The notes under the pieces: generated by a model
The model's input: the letters and a program-made list of their open reading frames with translations, nothing else
What the model was told of the DNA's origin: nothing
The model's database searches: none
From: Himantopus leucocephalus
Taxonomy: Eukaryota; Chordata; Aves; Charadriiformes; Recurvirostridae
Direction: 5' to 3'
DNA: 64,000 nt
Assembly (NCBI GenBank): GCA_003993805.1
Contig: RSEF01000031.1
Coordinates: 59,037,200 to 59,101,199, forward strand
In this document: positions 28,501 through 40,500 of the stretch, in pieces
Numbering within the stretch: the first letter of the stretch is position 1
How the letters are laid out: every line of letters begins with the position of its first letter
Made by a program: the position numbers and the translations under genes

Positions 28501-31500
28501 AATCTTTCTCTGGTGGGGAAGGAAACACAAGAACATGACTGCGGAAATATTTTTTTCAAATTGGACAAATGACAAAGCTTCCTTTTTCAGCAGATACTTT
28601 GTTTGTAAGCGATCTATAATATATGTAACCTACTCAAAAGTAACTCACTGCTAACAGCACCTTTCATGAAAAATATAAAAATTTAAAACATATGAAATAG
28701 CCAAACTTGCATTAAGTTCCAGTTTATTGGAAAAAGATGCATATAACAACAGAACTCACAGAAGTGATGGTAAACAATCCAGGCTATACTATGATCCAGT
28801 GTCATTTATGGTTACAGATGGCTGTAGAACAGTCTCAGTGACCTAACTTTTAAATACGGTAAACTTTGCACTTATGTGCACTCAAACTGATAAACATTCA
28901 GAAAAAGAGCTAGGAGAGTACCCCAAGGTCCAAGAAGTCTGTTTCAAGGTAAGAAACTGAACCCAATTCCACTTCATTTTTCTAACAGAAGGGTAGGAAA
29001 TGAATACATCAATTATAAGTGCGTAAATACAGCAGGATTTCTGGTATCTTTTATGTAGCAGATGATAAATAATAGTTAGGAGCTGTTCAGACTAAAAATA
29101 AACAGAGAATACCTCCATGATAATGATGGACATTCAAAAATGAGTACAAAGGGCAGTTTTTGAGGAGGACACGCTATTAATCTCCTGATTTTCATCCTTC
29201 CCTGAATAAAACTCCACACATCTATACTGAACAGGAATCTCAGCAAGCTTGTTCTAGACACCAGCCACAACAAGAAGCAGCAGAGACGTTTTCCAGCTAA
29301 CACTCTTCCCTGTGTGACAATCAAAGGTAACTTTTACACTAGATTTTCAGACTCAGCAAAAATAAGCTATTGCCATGGGTAATCCAGCAATGGAGGCAAT
29401 ATTACATGGCGTGAAGAAATCTTCTGATACAGAGTAGAGCTGGATTTTAATAATCAAAATGCTAAGCTAGGAAGGATGAATTTAACTGAAGAATACAGTT
29501 AATCTTCCAATTATAATCTTCCAACAGGATTTCAGGGTCCCTTCCTTTTGAAGTTAATTGAAGTTTTTCCACTGACTTCAACAGAAGAAAGATTAGGATC
29601 TCTTAACGATCTCTCTTCATAAATTAATAGTTGTGGATTATTTTCATCATTTTAGAGAGCATATCTACAGTTATAAATTTATCCTTGTCTCACGCAAAGT
29701 CCACATTTTTAAGCCTGCAGTAAAACAGTAAAAAAAAAGCCACAGGTTCAAGCCAAGTCACCCTACTGGAATCACATTTACTGGACTATTGGGGGTCGGA
29801 CTAGATGTTTTCCAGAGGTCCCTTCCAACCCTGACCATTCTGTGATTCTGTGACCCAGGTGACATACTTCACCCTGACTTTAGTCAGCACTGGATCAGCT
29901 TCTGAATTGCTGTACTTCACACTTACACTTTTTTTCTGCACTCTACCCTTCAAAGTGTTTCAACTGTATTTCTTCCTCTTTCTAAGTTAATTTAACACCT
30001 GTCACTATTCCTAAATGGGTATTTCTGAAATCTATAATCCTCTAGTTCTGGAACAGCAATATATGCTTACTTATCCTTGCGCAGCTGGTGTGACCTCTGA
30101 ATCCTGCCTTAGAGGTGCTTGGTCCCTAACTTGCCTGAACTCTCCTTTCCGGCTGGGAGTTCAGCAAAAGTGACAACTGTCACATCCCTACTTGGCACTC
30201 ACAGTGCCTGGCTAACATACCTTAGTCCTTGTCTGGTGTAGGTAGTTAGGGTCTGGTGCCCGGAAGATGTCGCGCTGTATGGAAAGTTAAGACCCCTCTC
30301 CTGTTAGCCAATAGCGTTTCGTTCATGATGTAAGCAGACAGAAATGATGTCGCAAACCCGAGCTATATATAATGCCGTGTCATTACGCAATAAACGCCAT
30401 TTGCCGTCCACCACATTGGTGTCTGTGAGCTTATGGCCTGAGCGGCCCGGGGTTGGTCGCCGTGCCGTTCCTGAACCAGGTCGCCACGCCCCTTCGAAGG
30501 CAACAGTCTGGAAGTTAACTTTAGCTTTAAAATGGTAACTCAAACTCCTGGTTGTTCACATTTAACCCATAGTATAGACGTACAACTTGCATGTTTCCTA
30601 CAACACATTGTGTGACGGTGTCTTAACACTCACCAGATGCACCTACCTTTTAGTTATCAGCTCTCTGTGCTGGACTTCAATGATAATCTGACCACTTTCT
30701 CCATTTACAAATTCCTTTGCCCCTCCCCAACTTCTAAGACTTGTATAAAACATCCACAGACAAATTGTCATTCCTTTCTTAGCTTCACCACATATTAAGG
30801 GAGAGTTTCTCACTTGTGTCAACATGTCAGAAAAGGCTGCACTCTGACATGAACAGAATGTGATACCTACCCACACACTTTGGCTCCTTTGAATCCCACT
30901 GTGAGGTTCCTTGGCAGGTGAGTTTGGTGTTTCCTTCTATTTCATAGCCCTCGTTGCAGGTCACAAAACATACTGTCTTATAGGAGATATCAGCCGTTGA
31001 ACAATTAATGCGTCCGTTTTCAGGGGCCCGAAGTTTGGGACATGTTCGAACTGCAAAAGTAAAAGAACACCAGTTCACTCTGCAGCAATGAGAACCAGTG
31101 CAGTTATGCTAATTTGCCCAGGTTTTCAGAGGTGGGACAGGTACTGGCTTATACATTAGTTATAATAGTTTGTACAAATTTAGGGAACAGAGCTGGAACT
31201 GGGCTATTTTTTTTCCAAGGCTTGATGCCTTCCTCTTCCTGAAACAGTCTTACATAGCATGTATGAGGTTGGGCACACACTTCCAAGCTCACCTAAGTTC
31301 TAACTCCAGGTTAGCAAACTAAATGTACTCAGAAATGTTCCTAGCCATTCAAGGCATCTGGCACATAGTGTGTGGCCTGTACTAGTACTGTCTATCAGCC
31401 TCCAAAAACAGGACAGTTGCAGGCAAATGGCATCCTGTGGAAAAGCGTGTGTCTTTGGAAGTTTCTAATCCCCCAGCCATGCCTGAGAGCTCTTTGGGGG

Positions 31501-34500
31501 ATTTCCTACTGGCAGTCTGGTATGGTCTGACTGCACACCAGCGAAGAGGCTAAGAGTTTATTAATAGGGCAAATGACAGCGTCCCAGTGCTCAGGAACAT
31601 TCTCAGGCACTCTGGTGGGTATTGATGGAGACACACATGTGTGAGCCTCCACTAATCAGAAGAGCAGACATTCATCATGGTGGGTAAGAGAGAGAGATGA
31701 AGAAGGAACACATAACCTCAAGCTTTTCTAGGACCACTTTCCTTTGCACTGCTTCCAGCTCTCCTCCTCTTCAGCCAGTATCTTAGCTTCTGCATTCATC
31801 GGCAGGGGGGTTGGACTAGATGATCTCCAAGGGTCCATTCCAACCTCTACCATTCTGTGATTTTGTGATTCTGTGCTCCGCTCTGGATATGACTCTGAGC
31901 TACATACACACTGCCTGGCCTTTGGGTCCCTCGAACAGCTAAGATGGTACACACCTACTGTCTGGCCATGACTATGTGATCATGATAAATGTATGATAAC
32001 TGGGTGATAACAAGCCCAAATGTGTAGATGCCTGCTGAGGTCCTAGTGCACCTTTTCCTTCAATAATTCATGTCTCTTTTAAATAACCAGCTACTGATTT
32101 TCCAAAAACAGTGGAAAATTTGTATGGTTGAAAACTCTGCTCTCAGTTGAAGCTGGCAGATATTGCTTAGTATGTTCAATGGTTATTAGGGGCAGAAAAA
32201 CACACAAGAGCAAACAGTGTGACTGCTCAAAAACACAACCAAGAAGACTGCAGTTCCCTAAACTCTGCTCTCCCTGGACTGTTTTCCACAGCTTCTGTTG
32301 ACCTGGCTGGCAGGAGGGCAAGTTCTGATGATGGGTGGCTTCAGAGATCTGGACCACTGCTGTGGTCTGGGATACCGGTTTTACCACTAACCCATTCTTG
32401 CTGCTGTGACGTAGGAGGAAAACCACCAGCTCCTCTCCAAATGCACTTGAAAGTAAGCCAACTTGGCTACTTTCTCTCCTCTTCCCAGTAGTTGTTTGCT
32501 CTGCACACTGACGAGACAGGACACGCCTACAAGTGGACACATAGACTCAACAGATCACTATACACCCTCAAACTAATAAATGGGCAGATACCCTCAGTTC
32601 TCCTTCAAATGAAAGCCAGCTGTATAAATGCCAATAACTACGAGCCCCTCAAAGCTACAAAAAACACATGTTAAATAATGTCTTTTTTGAAAACAGCTAT
32701 AGTGGTACCTGAGTGGAAAAATAGTCTGTAGGAAAACCTATGTATATTGGCCAGGAAAGAAAGAAATAAATAAAGCCATTCAGGTCGACCTGATAAATCT
32801 TTGCATTACCACTGTCTCATGTTTACTCTGTGAAAGTACTATTCCTCTTGTGCTTGCACATCCACAGGCATCCTCTAGGGAGTGCATTTAAGAGTTTAAA
32901 AAAGACCTTGAAACTTCCATTATGCGAGAGGCACTCTGAGAGAGGCAGCTTCCTAATACGCTGTATCTTAACTGCAGTAGAGTCAGTAAGAAAGATGTTT
33001 TTACAGCTGAATCACCTATGTTTTATACAGAAGAGAACAGGCTTTCTCTTTTAAGGTTTCTGTGGAAGCCTTTAACACCCCATCTATGGTAAAAGGAAGC
33101 GAATGCTACCAAACTCTACAGCATTATTGAGGAAGCCTGAATGAATTAAGAGCACTGAGGAGGCTCTCAGCAATATTAATGTGCCTACAGAGAAGGTACT
33201 CCCTTCCACTACCTGGTAAGTCTAGCCACCTCTTCTGGGAGGACTGCACAGCTGCAGAGCTTCTGCCTCCTCAGTGTTTCAATGTTCACGCTTACTCAGT
33301 GTCTCAGTACGGCTCTGGCAGAAACTTATAACTGAGCTGATGTTATCCTGGTTATGGTTCCATGCATTATACACAAAACCATCCTCTTGTCAATAAGGCA
33401 TTTTCCATGAACAAGAAATATTTCCACAAAGCTAGTGAAAACAATAACAATGACAACAACAATGGTATATTTTGCTTGTTCTTGGTTTTCTCCCAATACA
33501 TTTTCTGGATTAAATACATGCTTTGTAGTTGTTTGTTTTCATGGGTCACTGTTAATTGCATGACATAACTGCATTAATCACTTTCCAACAGCACAGCAGA
33601 TTTTAGCTAGCAGAGCAACTGAGAAGTGTTTAATGCCAAAATCCAAAGCAATGCAAAGGGATTTTCCTTCACTCTCCCTTCCTAATTTATGTGATAAAAT
33701 ACTCCTGGGATTACCATGACAGATATAAACCGTGCCTTTGATCTTGCTCCCTTTCATAGTCTGAGCAAAACGAGACTAGGAGATCCAGCACATGTAAACG
33801 TAGGATTTTTTAATATATCTTTTTCTAATTTGAATTCTTCAGTATGATGGAGAATGGCACAAGAAAAGCAAAAATATATCCTTTCCATGCTTCAAAGGAT
33901 ATTAACTCAACATCAAGACAATATCTCAAGACAGACTTCCCACACCCTCCAGACAAACTCCCTGTTAAAAGAAGATCATGCACTAACACCCAATAGGTGA
34001 GTATTTTTAAATGCGCCATAAAGTTTTCCAAGTACTAGAATCTCCCATTTCTCTATAGACAGTGAAGATCAAGAATCCTTTCTTCGTGGCTGACTGCAGC
34101 TTTCCCCAGATTTTTTGCACTGGAGGGTACTGTGTGGGAGAAGCTTTGAAAGGCAGGTGTTCTTTCCCACTATCCCAGTCTACCTGAAGTAGCATACATC
34201 TTCAGTCTGTGTTTTGACTGCTGGAAAGTCAACAGCTCTAAGTCTAGCTTCTCAAGATACCCTCATGGTACCGTCCAGCAATTTATTTTCTGTTGGAAGC
34301 TCCTCCTTTCTGTCTTCTGTCACTGGAAGCCATAAAGGAAGACTAAGTTTTTCAGGATTATCTGAAGAAGAGTCCTGCATTGTTATCAGAAGTGAACTGC
34401 TATATAAGAATTGCCTGAGGCACTGATTTTGAGCTCAGATCCCTCCTTTCAGAAGTACGACTTGCTGTTTCTTTAAGGGCTGCAGTGTTTGCTGTAGTGG

Positions 34501-37500
34501 CATAAAGTGCTAATGTCCCCAGGGATCTATCCTGCCTCTTTCCGTGAACTCAAGGGCCAGGGCAAGAGTTACAGAAGGAGCCGATGACTTCTTCTTTACT
34601 GGCTTCCAGTGCAGCATACTAATGTCAAGTGCATCCAGCTCAAGTTCAACATGTTGAACTACAACCTGTAGCTGCTGAGATGATGAGGGCTGCTACTTGT
34701 TTTTTCAGGCCCTCCTTGGAAGACATACCAGACAGGACTACCTGGGGATGCAGCTTGCCTTTGAATACATCAAGAATCCAACCCCAGGTAGACACAGGTG
34801 AAAACAAAGCAAAACTGTGTTCCTATGGACTTGTACGAGCTCCAGAAATAATGTTTTTCAGGATGCTCTTTCCTGTGTCTCCTCCCTTTCACACATTCTG
34901 TTTATTTCTTTTCTAGCTGACATTCTCTTACAGTGAACTTCTAGGATACTGGCAGTTGTTCCCTAGTGAAACTCCACTCTGAATTGTTCTGAAGACTACG
35001 CTCAAGGCCCAAGCTTTCATATTTTTAATAAGAAGGAACTGTAAGAAAGTAAAATGGAATTCTTCCATCAGTACTGTCTACCAATGTGAACGCCTGACTA
35101 AGCCAGGAGTCTGCTGGACAGCCTAAAACACCCATGTGGCAAGGTCTTGTCATATACTTGACTACTTTGTAGGTTCGCTGGATTTACATAATGTTGATAC
35201 AAAATTCATAGATATTAGGGGGAGAGAGGTTTAAGGAAGGACAGTGTAGATGCATTTGCAAAAGACTGTCTGCCTAGTAAGTATTGCCCTTCATTTTCTA
35301 TTGTAGATGTCCTCCTTTCATTTTAGGAAATGGGAGTTTACCTTTGGAACATTCTTTCACCCAAGAGCTGACAGGATCAGATCTGCACACCCAACTACCT
35401 AGTAAGCAGAGAAAACCACAAACTAATCAAACAGAAGAAGACTTTTCAAACACACAACGTCCATACCTCTGCAAGTAGCCTCTGATCCAGACCATTGCCC
35501 ATTTGGCTGACAAAGCCGGATGCTGCTTCCCACGAGATCAAATCCTGCTTTGCATCGGATCCCACAGGCAGCATTAAAGTAATTGTTGCAGATATTCTGG
35601 ACGAAGTAACCATTTTCAGGGGGCTTCAGTTCAGGACAGTGAACAACTATATAATTAAACAACCACAACAGAGTTATGATGCTAGCTGGGTTGCTATAGG
35701 CTACTGAAAGAAAATATTTTTTTTCATTTCCTACTTGACTTGCATCTTGTTACTTTTGTTGTTTTGGAATGTCACAGAAAATCTTGCATGCAATTGGACA
35801 TGTCCTTCACAGTGCAAACACAATTAAAATTGTCCCAGAACTGCATTGTGCATTCCATTCCATGGGTATTCTGTTCCTGGATGGAAACACTTACCTTCAC
35901 AGGTTTGTCCTACAGCATGATATCCCTCCTGGCATGTACAATCCTCAATGGAGGTACTTCCCGGTGGAGAAGTATGATTCTTATCAGGACATGAGATGCA
36001 AGTGCTGATTCCACCCGGTGAACCTTCAGGTTTGTATGTTCCTGGTGGACAAGCTGTTGAACAAAAGAAAACATGACAGAAAGGAGTTCAGGATATCCAC
36101 CTTTCACAGTCAACGTAATTTTTCAGGTGTGTTGCTCTACTTTTTTACATTATTTTTTCCTACCTCACACATCAAGTGTCACTTAGGGCAGGAGCATTCT
36201 CCACTTAAAGTGCTGTAGAGTTCTTACAGGGGTGAACTAAAGCCCACCAAACCTGATGGAGGTCTCTCTAGTAACTGCCTGGGACTGATATTAAATTCAT
36301 GATTAATCTTCTTGAAAAGAAGCCCAGTCCCAGAAGACGCACCACATTTTCACTGATAAAACATGTGCTGACCTCACAAAGACATTCTTGATTTAGAGGT
36401 GTAAAAAATTAGTTCAGACAAAATCCTTGCCATTCAAAACTACACCAAAGTTTAATGCATACAAATTCTTAGTAACAAGCCAACATGAGCTAGCAAAAAA
36501 CCCTGCCCTTGTTTTACACTTTATGATTTTATGACCTAAACACTGTATTTGCTAAAATGTATGAACACAAACAATGAAGCAGTTGATCACAGCACCAGCT
36601 CCCTGAAGCTTCTGCACTCATTTATATCCCATTTAATATTTTTAACTCTGTGTATCTATATGCACAAGCCTTAAAGAGATGTAGGAGATGTCTTCAGAGG
36701 CAGGGAAATTGCATAGGGGAAAGGCACCTCTCACCTGAGAACTTCAGATTGGTTGGATAAGTCTAAGTCTTATCTCCCTCTGCCTTGAATTCTGTTCTTC
36801 AGGAAACCACCATAATTATCTTCATTTATTTCACAAGGATGATGTGAGAAACGGGGGAGTGACTAATCAACAGGTACTGATAAAGTGAAGTATTGATTGA
36901 TCAGATTACCACTTGAAACAGAACTCAGAGACACTTGTACTGAGAAATATACCTCCTGATGTAAAGTTCAGGAAGTATTTCAAGCAGGTTATGTAATATT
37001 AACACTGAAACTCAGCCAAAAAAGCTCTTATTTCTTAAATTTCACTGTCTACAAATTTCCTACCAAATTTTCCTTTCAAGAACTGTACAACCATAAACAC
37101 CCTCAAGTGCCTTCCTCCGTATATAGTCAGGTGTGCTCTGCTTCTGGAGCAAATCTCTTGAGGTATATTTCCTGGAGTTCAGAGATTTTGGCAGTATCAG
37201 TCTTTTCTTTGGTAGATATCGAACCAGCTCTGTTCTGTGCGTTAGGCGCTAAGATACTGTGACTCTTGTCTTATTAATGAAAATAACTTTCTGCTTTCTA
37301 GGCAACTGCCGCAAAAAAAACCCAGACAGAAAAAACGAAACCAAAAGGAAACCCCAGCCTCCTTTTGCCTCACCTGTCATAGGAGATTTGACTTTCATAA
37401 ACCAAATTTTATGGATCCTATCTTAAAAAATCAACCCGTATTAACAGTTAGCGCTTCTTTTTTCCAGAAGGAGCATGCTCTTTTGAATAGCTTCCAGAGA

Positions 37501-40500
37501 TACTATTTTTGTTTCCTTTTCAGAAAAAATTGCAGTTTTATTTTGAAGAAAGCAACCCAGTGGCTAGCAGTTAAGAGGTGATTTTGGGTGTTGTGAATTG
37601 GCTTCACAAATCTGTATTTTAAATACATTTTTTAAAAAAGACAATGAGAATGCCTAAGCAGTGAAGGATATAAGTACAAAGTAAAGCATTTCAGGAAGGA
37701 AAAAGGGCAGAAAAATCCAATCAGAATTAGAGCTGCGAATTTTTCATTTTTGTTTTTGGGACTTCAGGAAAAGTATTTGCAAAAAATACCCCTTTCCTAT
37801 AGTTCACCTGCTCTTCCCATCCAAGACACTCCCCTTGGAATGTTACTGCTTTCTGCTCTTCTGTGCAGAAATCCCCTCCTTGGACATTATGTCTCTCTGA
37901 AATATTCTCTCATGCTTCAGATGATCACCTCCAAACTGGCTAAGTATCAGAGGTATTACTCTGAAATCTCTGAAATACTTCCTTCCCACACTTTGTGGAA
38001 GTCTCTGTGCATCCTTACTAAAACTAATCGGTATCCAGCACAAAGTGATGAAGTGCATCCAAAAGGATACAGCAAAGAGTGCAAGCGAAGCATCACAAGG
38101 GACCTGCTGTATGACAAAGCTACATTCCGTGTGCCAGCGAAAGTAAATTAGTCTCTTCTGTTGTATGTGGGGCATATAAAATGACATCTAAAAGAAGTGT
38201 TTCATTAAAAAAACCCAACCAAACAAACCCCAACCTAACTTCACTCTTTCTTGCAACCTCACCTTAGATGAAGAAGCAGCAGCTCTTTTCTGTTTCTGTT
38301 TTGTGAATTATAGGATAAAAATAATCACCCATTCTGTGATGTGAGCATTTTTTAAAACAAACCTTGTAACTTAGTTAGGGCTTTGAATCAGTCTGGTTTT
38401 GACAAAAATGGTTCATTCTCAAATTACACTTAAAATTTGCTCTTTCCAGCAAAGCAGCACAAGGTGAATAATACTGTTAAAATGGTTATTAATGTCTCTA
38501 CTGGGAAATACAACTTTCCCCAGATGTCCTGATTCTTTCTGTATGCTTCAAATGCTTCCCACCACCTTTCTAAAAAGTTGAACTACATCCTATCTTGGCT
38601 TTTTATGTAGAATTTTCTCCAAGCCTGAGTCCCTGAACCGCTCATTGGCACCACATGTCCCCTAGATGTAAACTCCACGCAAGCTACATTCAAAATTTCC
38701 ACAAGATAACACTTGGTTACAGACCTATTTCTAAGTGTGCGAGATGACAGTCTATCCTGTGATGCCAAGAGATGGTTCAAGAATGGAGCATCAGCACACT
38801 GATCTCAGTCCGTTTCCATCACAGCTGTAGAGTTTAGCCTGGCCACGGCTTAGATTAAAACCATCCAAAATCAGCTGTGGAAGAGCAGAGCTTCAGCCAT
38901 CTGCTGTAGACTGGACTTGTCCCTGCCTGACCCAGCTAGACTGCAGGCCCAACCCTTCCTGCTATAGACAGCACTACAGCATGGCCCACGTCTACACACA
39001 GCGATGCATTCAGAGGCGAGACAGAACCTGATGGGCAAGAACACCTGAAGAGCATATGTGGCCCCATGGATGACTACATGACTGACCTACAGGCATCTCT
39101 CTGGGGTCTCTTCCAAGGATCAAGCAGTGCCAAATTTTCACTGCATTCTAGTCACCAGTCTGCCTGCACTCACCAACATGCCCTCTATACCTGCAAAAAC
39201 TGACTGCAGAGAGAGATTATCTTCTCCAGTGCTAATCTGTAAAAACAATTTACATTTTTTTTCAAGGCTTGCTTCCCCTTGCCAACAATGTGATGGTATA
39301 AGAGCTCAAAACAGTGCATGAATGAATCCCCGTGTAAATAAGCATCAATCTGGCACTTTCAAGAATGACTAAAAAGGCAAGAATTTTAGAAATGGGGAAA
39401 CAATTTCTGGTGGATTGACCTTGGCTGGAAGCCAGGTGCCCACCAAGCCAGTCTATCACTCCCCTTCTCAGCTGGACAGCGGAGAGAAAATATGACAAAA
39501 GGCTCGTGGGTCGAGATAAGGACAGGGAGAGATCATTCACCAATTACCGTCACAGGCAAAACAGACTCGACTTGGGGAAATGAGTTTAATTTATTACCAA
39601 TCATATCAGAGTAGGATCATTAAAAATAAAACCAAATCTTAGAAATACCTTCCCCCCACCCCCTTCTTCCCGGGCTCAACTTTACTCCTGATTTTCTCTA
39701 CCTCCTCCCCCTGCGTGGCGCAGGGCGATAGGGAATGGGGGTTGTGGTCAGTTCATCAGACTTTGTCTCTGCTGATCCTTCCTCCTCAAGGGGAGAACTC
39801 CTCACACTTTTCCCCTGCTCCAGAGTGGGGTCCCTCCCACGGGAGACAGTCCTCCACAAACTTCTCCNNNNNNNNNNNNNNNNNNNNNNNNNNNNNNNNN
39901 NNNNNNNNNNNNNNNNNNNNNNNNNNNNNNNNNNNNNNNNNNNNNNNNNNNNNNNNNNNNNNNNNNNAATCTCTGCTGTGGCACCTGGAGCACCTCCTCC
40001 CCCTCCTTCTGCACTCATCTTGGTGTCTGTGCAGTTGTTTCTCTCACATATTCTCACTCCACTCTCTGGCTGCTGCCACGCAGGTTCTGGGTTGTTTTTT
40101 TCCCCTTCTTAAACATGTTATCCCAGCAGCACTACCACCGTCACTGATGGGCTCTGCCTTGGCCAGCGGCAGGTCTGTCTTGGAGCTGGCTCGCATTTGC
40201 TTTATCAGACATGAGGGAAGCTTAGGGCAGCTTCTCACAGAAGCCACCCTGTAGCACCCCTGCTACCAAAACCTGGCCACAAAAACCCAATACACAATTT
40301 TAACAGCATCAGCCTTTAAAACGAGAGGACACTTATGTGCAGATCTGCATGTATGATCTTCTCAATAGCAGATTTAACTACCGCCTGTATGTGAACCATG
40401 TTGTTCTTTGCCCAGAAGCAAGGGGAGGAGAAAGGAAATGCTTTTTGTTTAATGTAATTCTCCTCATGAGACCAGAATAGTGAATACTGAGTTTCAACAG

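Larger units (their letters stand above)
26266..30870 (-). other. SVEP1: SVEP1 intron between sushi 2 and sushi 3
   Basis: Phase-1 GT-AG intron of 4.6 kb. It contains a T-rich stretch (26530-26562), one CR1 tail and one solo LTR, both listed separately. The segment 26.6-29.7 kb shows nothing recognisable. Confidence 0.85.

Noticed and set aside
30304..30543. Open frames on both strands at 30.3-30.5 kb
   Set aside because: They fall inside the solo LTR, whose signals (TATA, AATAAA, target duplication) explain the sequence.
32091..32540. Minus-strand open frame of 149 codons in the sushi 1-2 intron
   Set aside because: No cysteine spacing of SVEP1 modules and no known family. The phases of the flanking exons already join correctly without it.
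37750..38151. Plus-strand open frame of 133 codons in the large intron
   Set aside because: No recognisable domain, low-complexity or hydrophobic pattern; treated as chance.
39715..40254. Plus-strand frame of 179 codons across the assembly gap
   Set aside because: It is antisense to the LTR element, and more than 30 codons are unknown bases, so the length is artificial.
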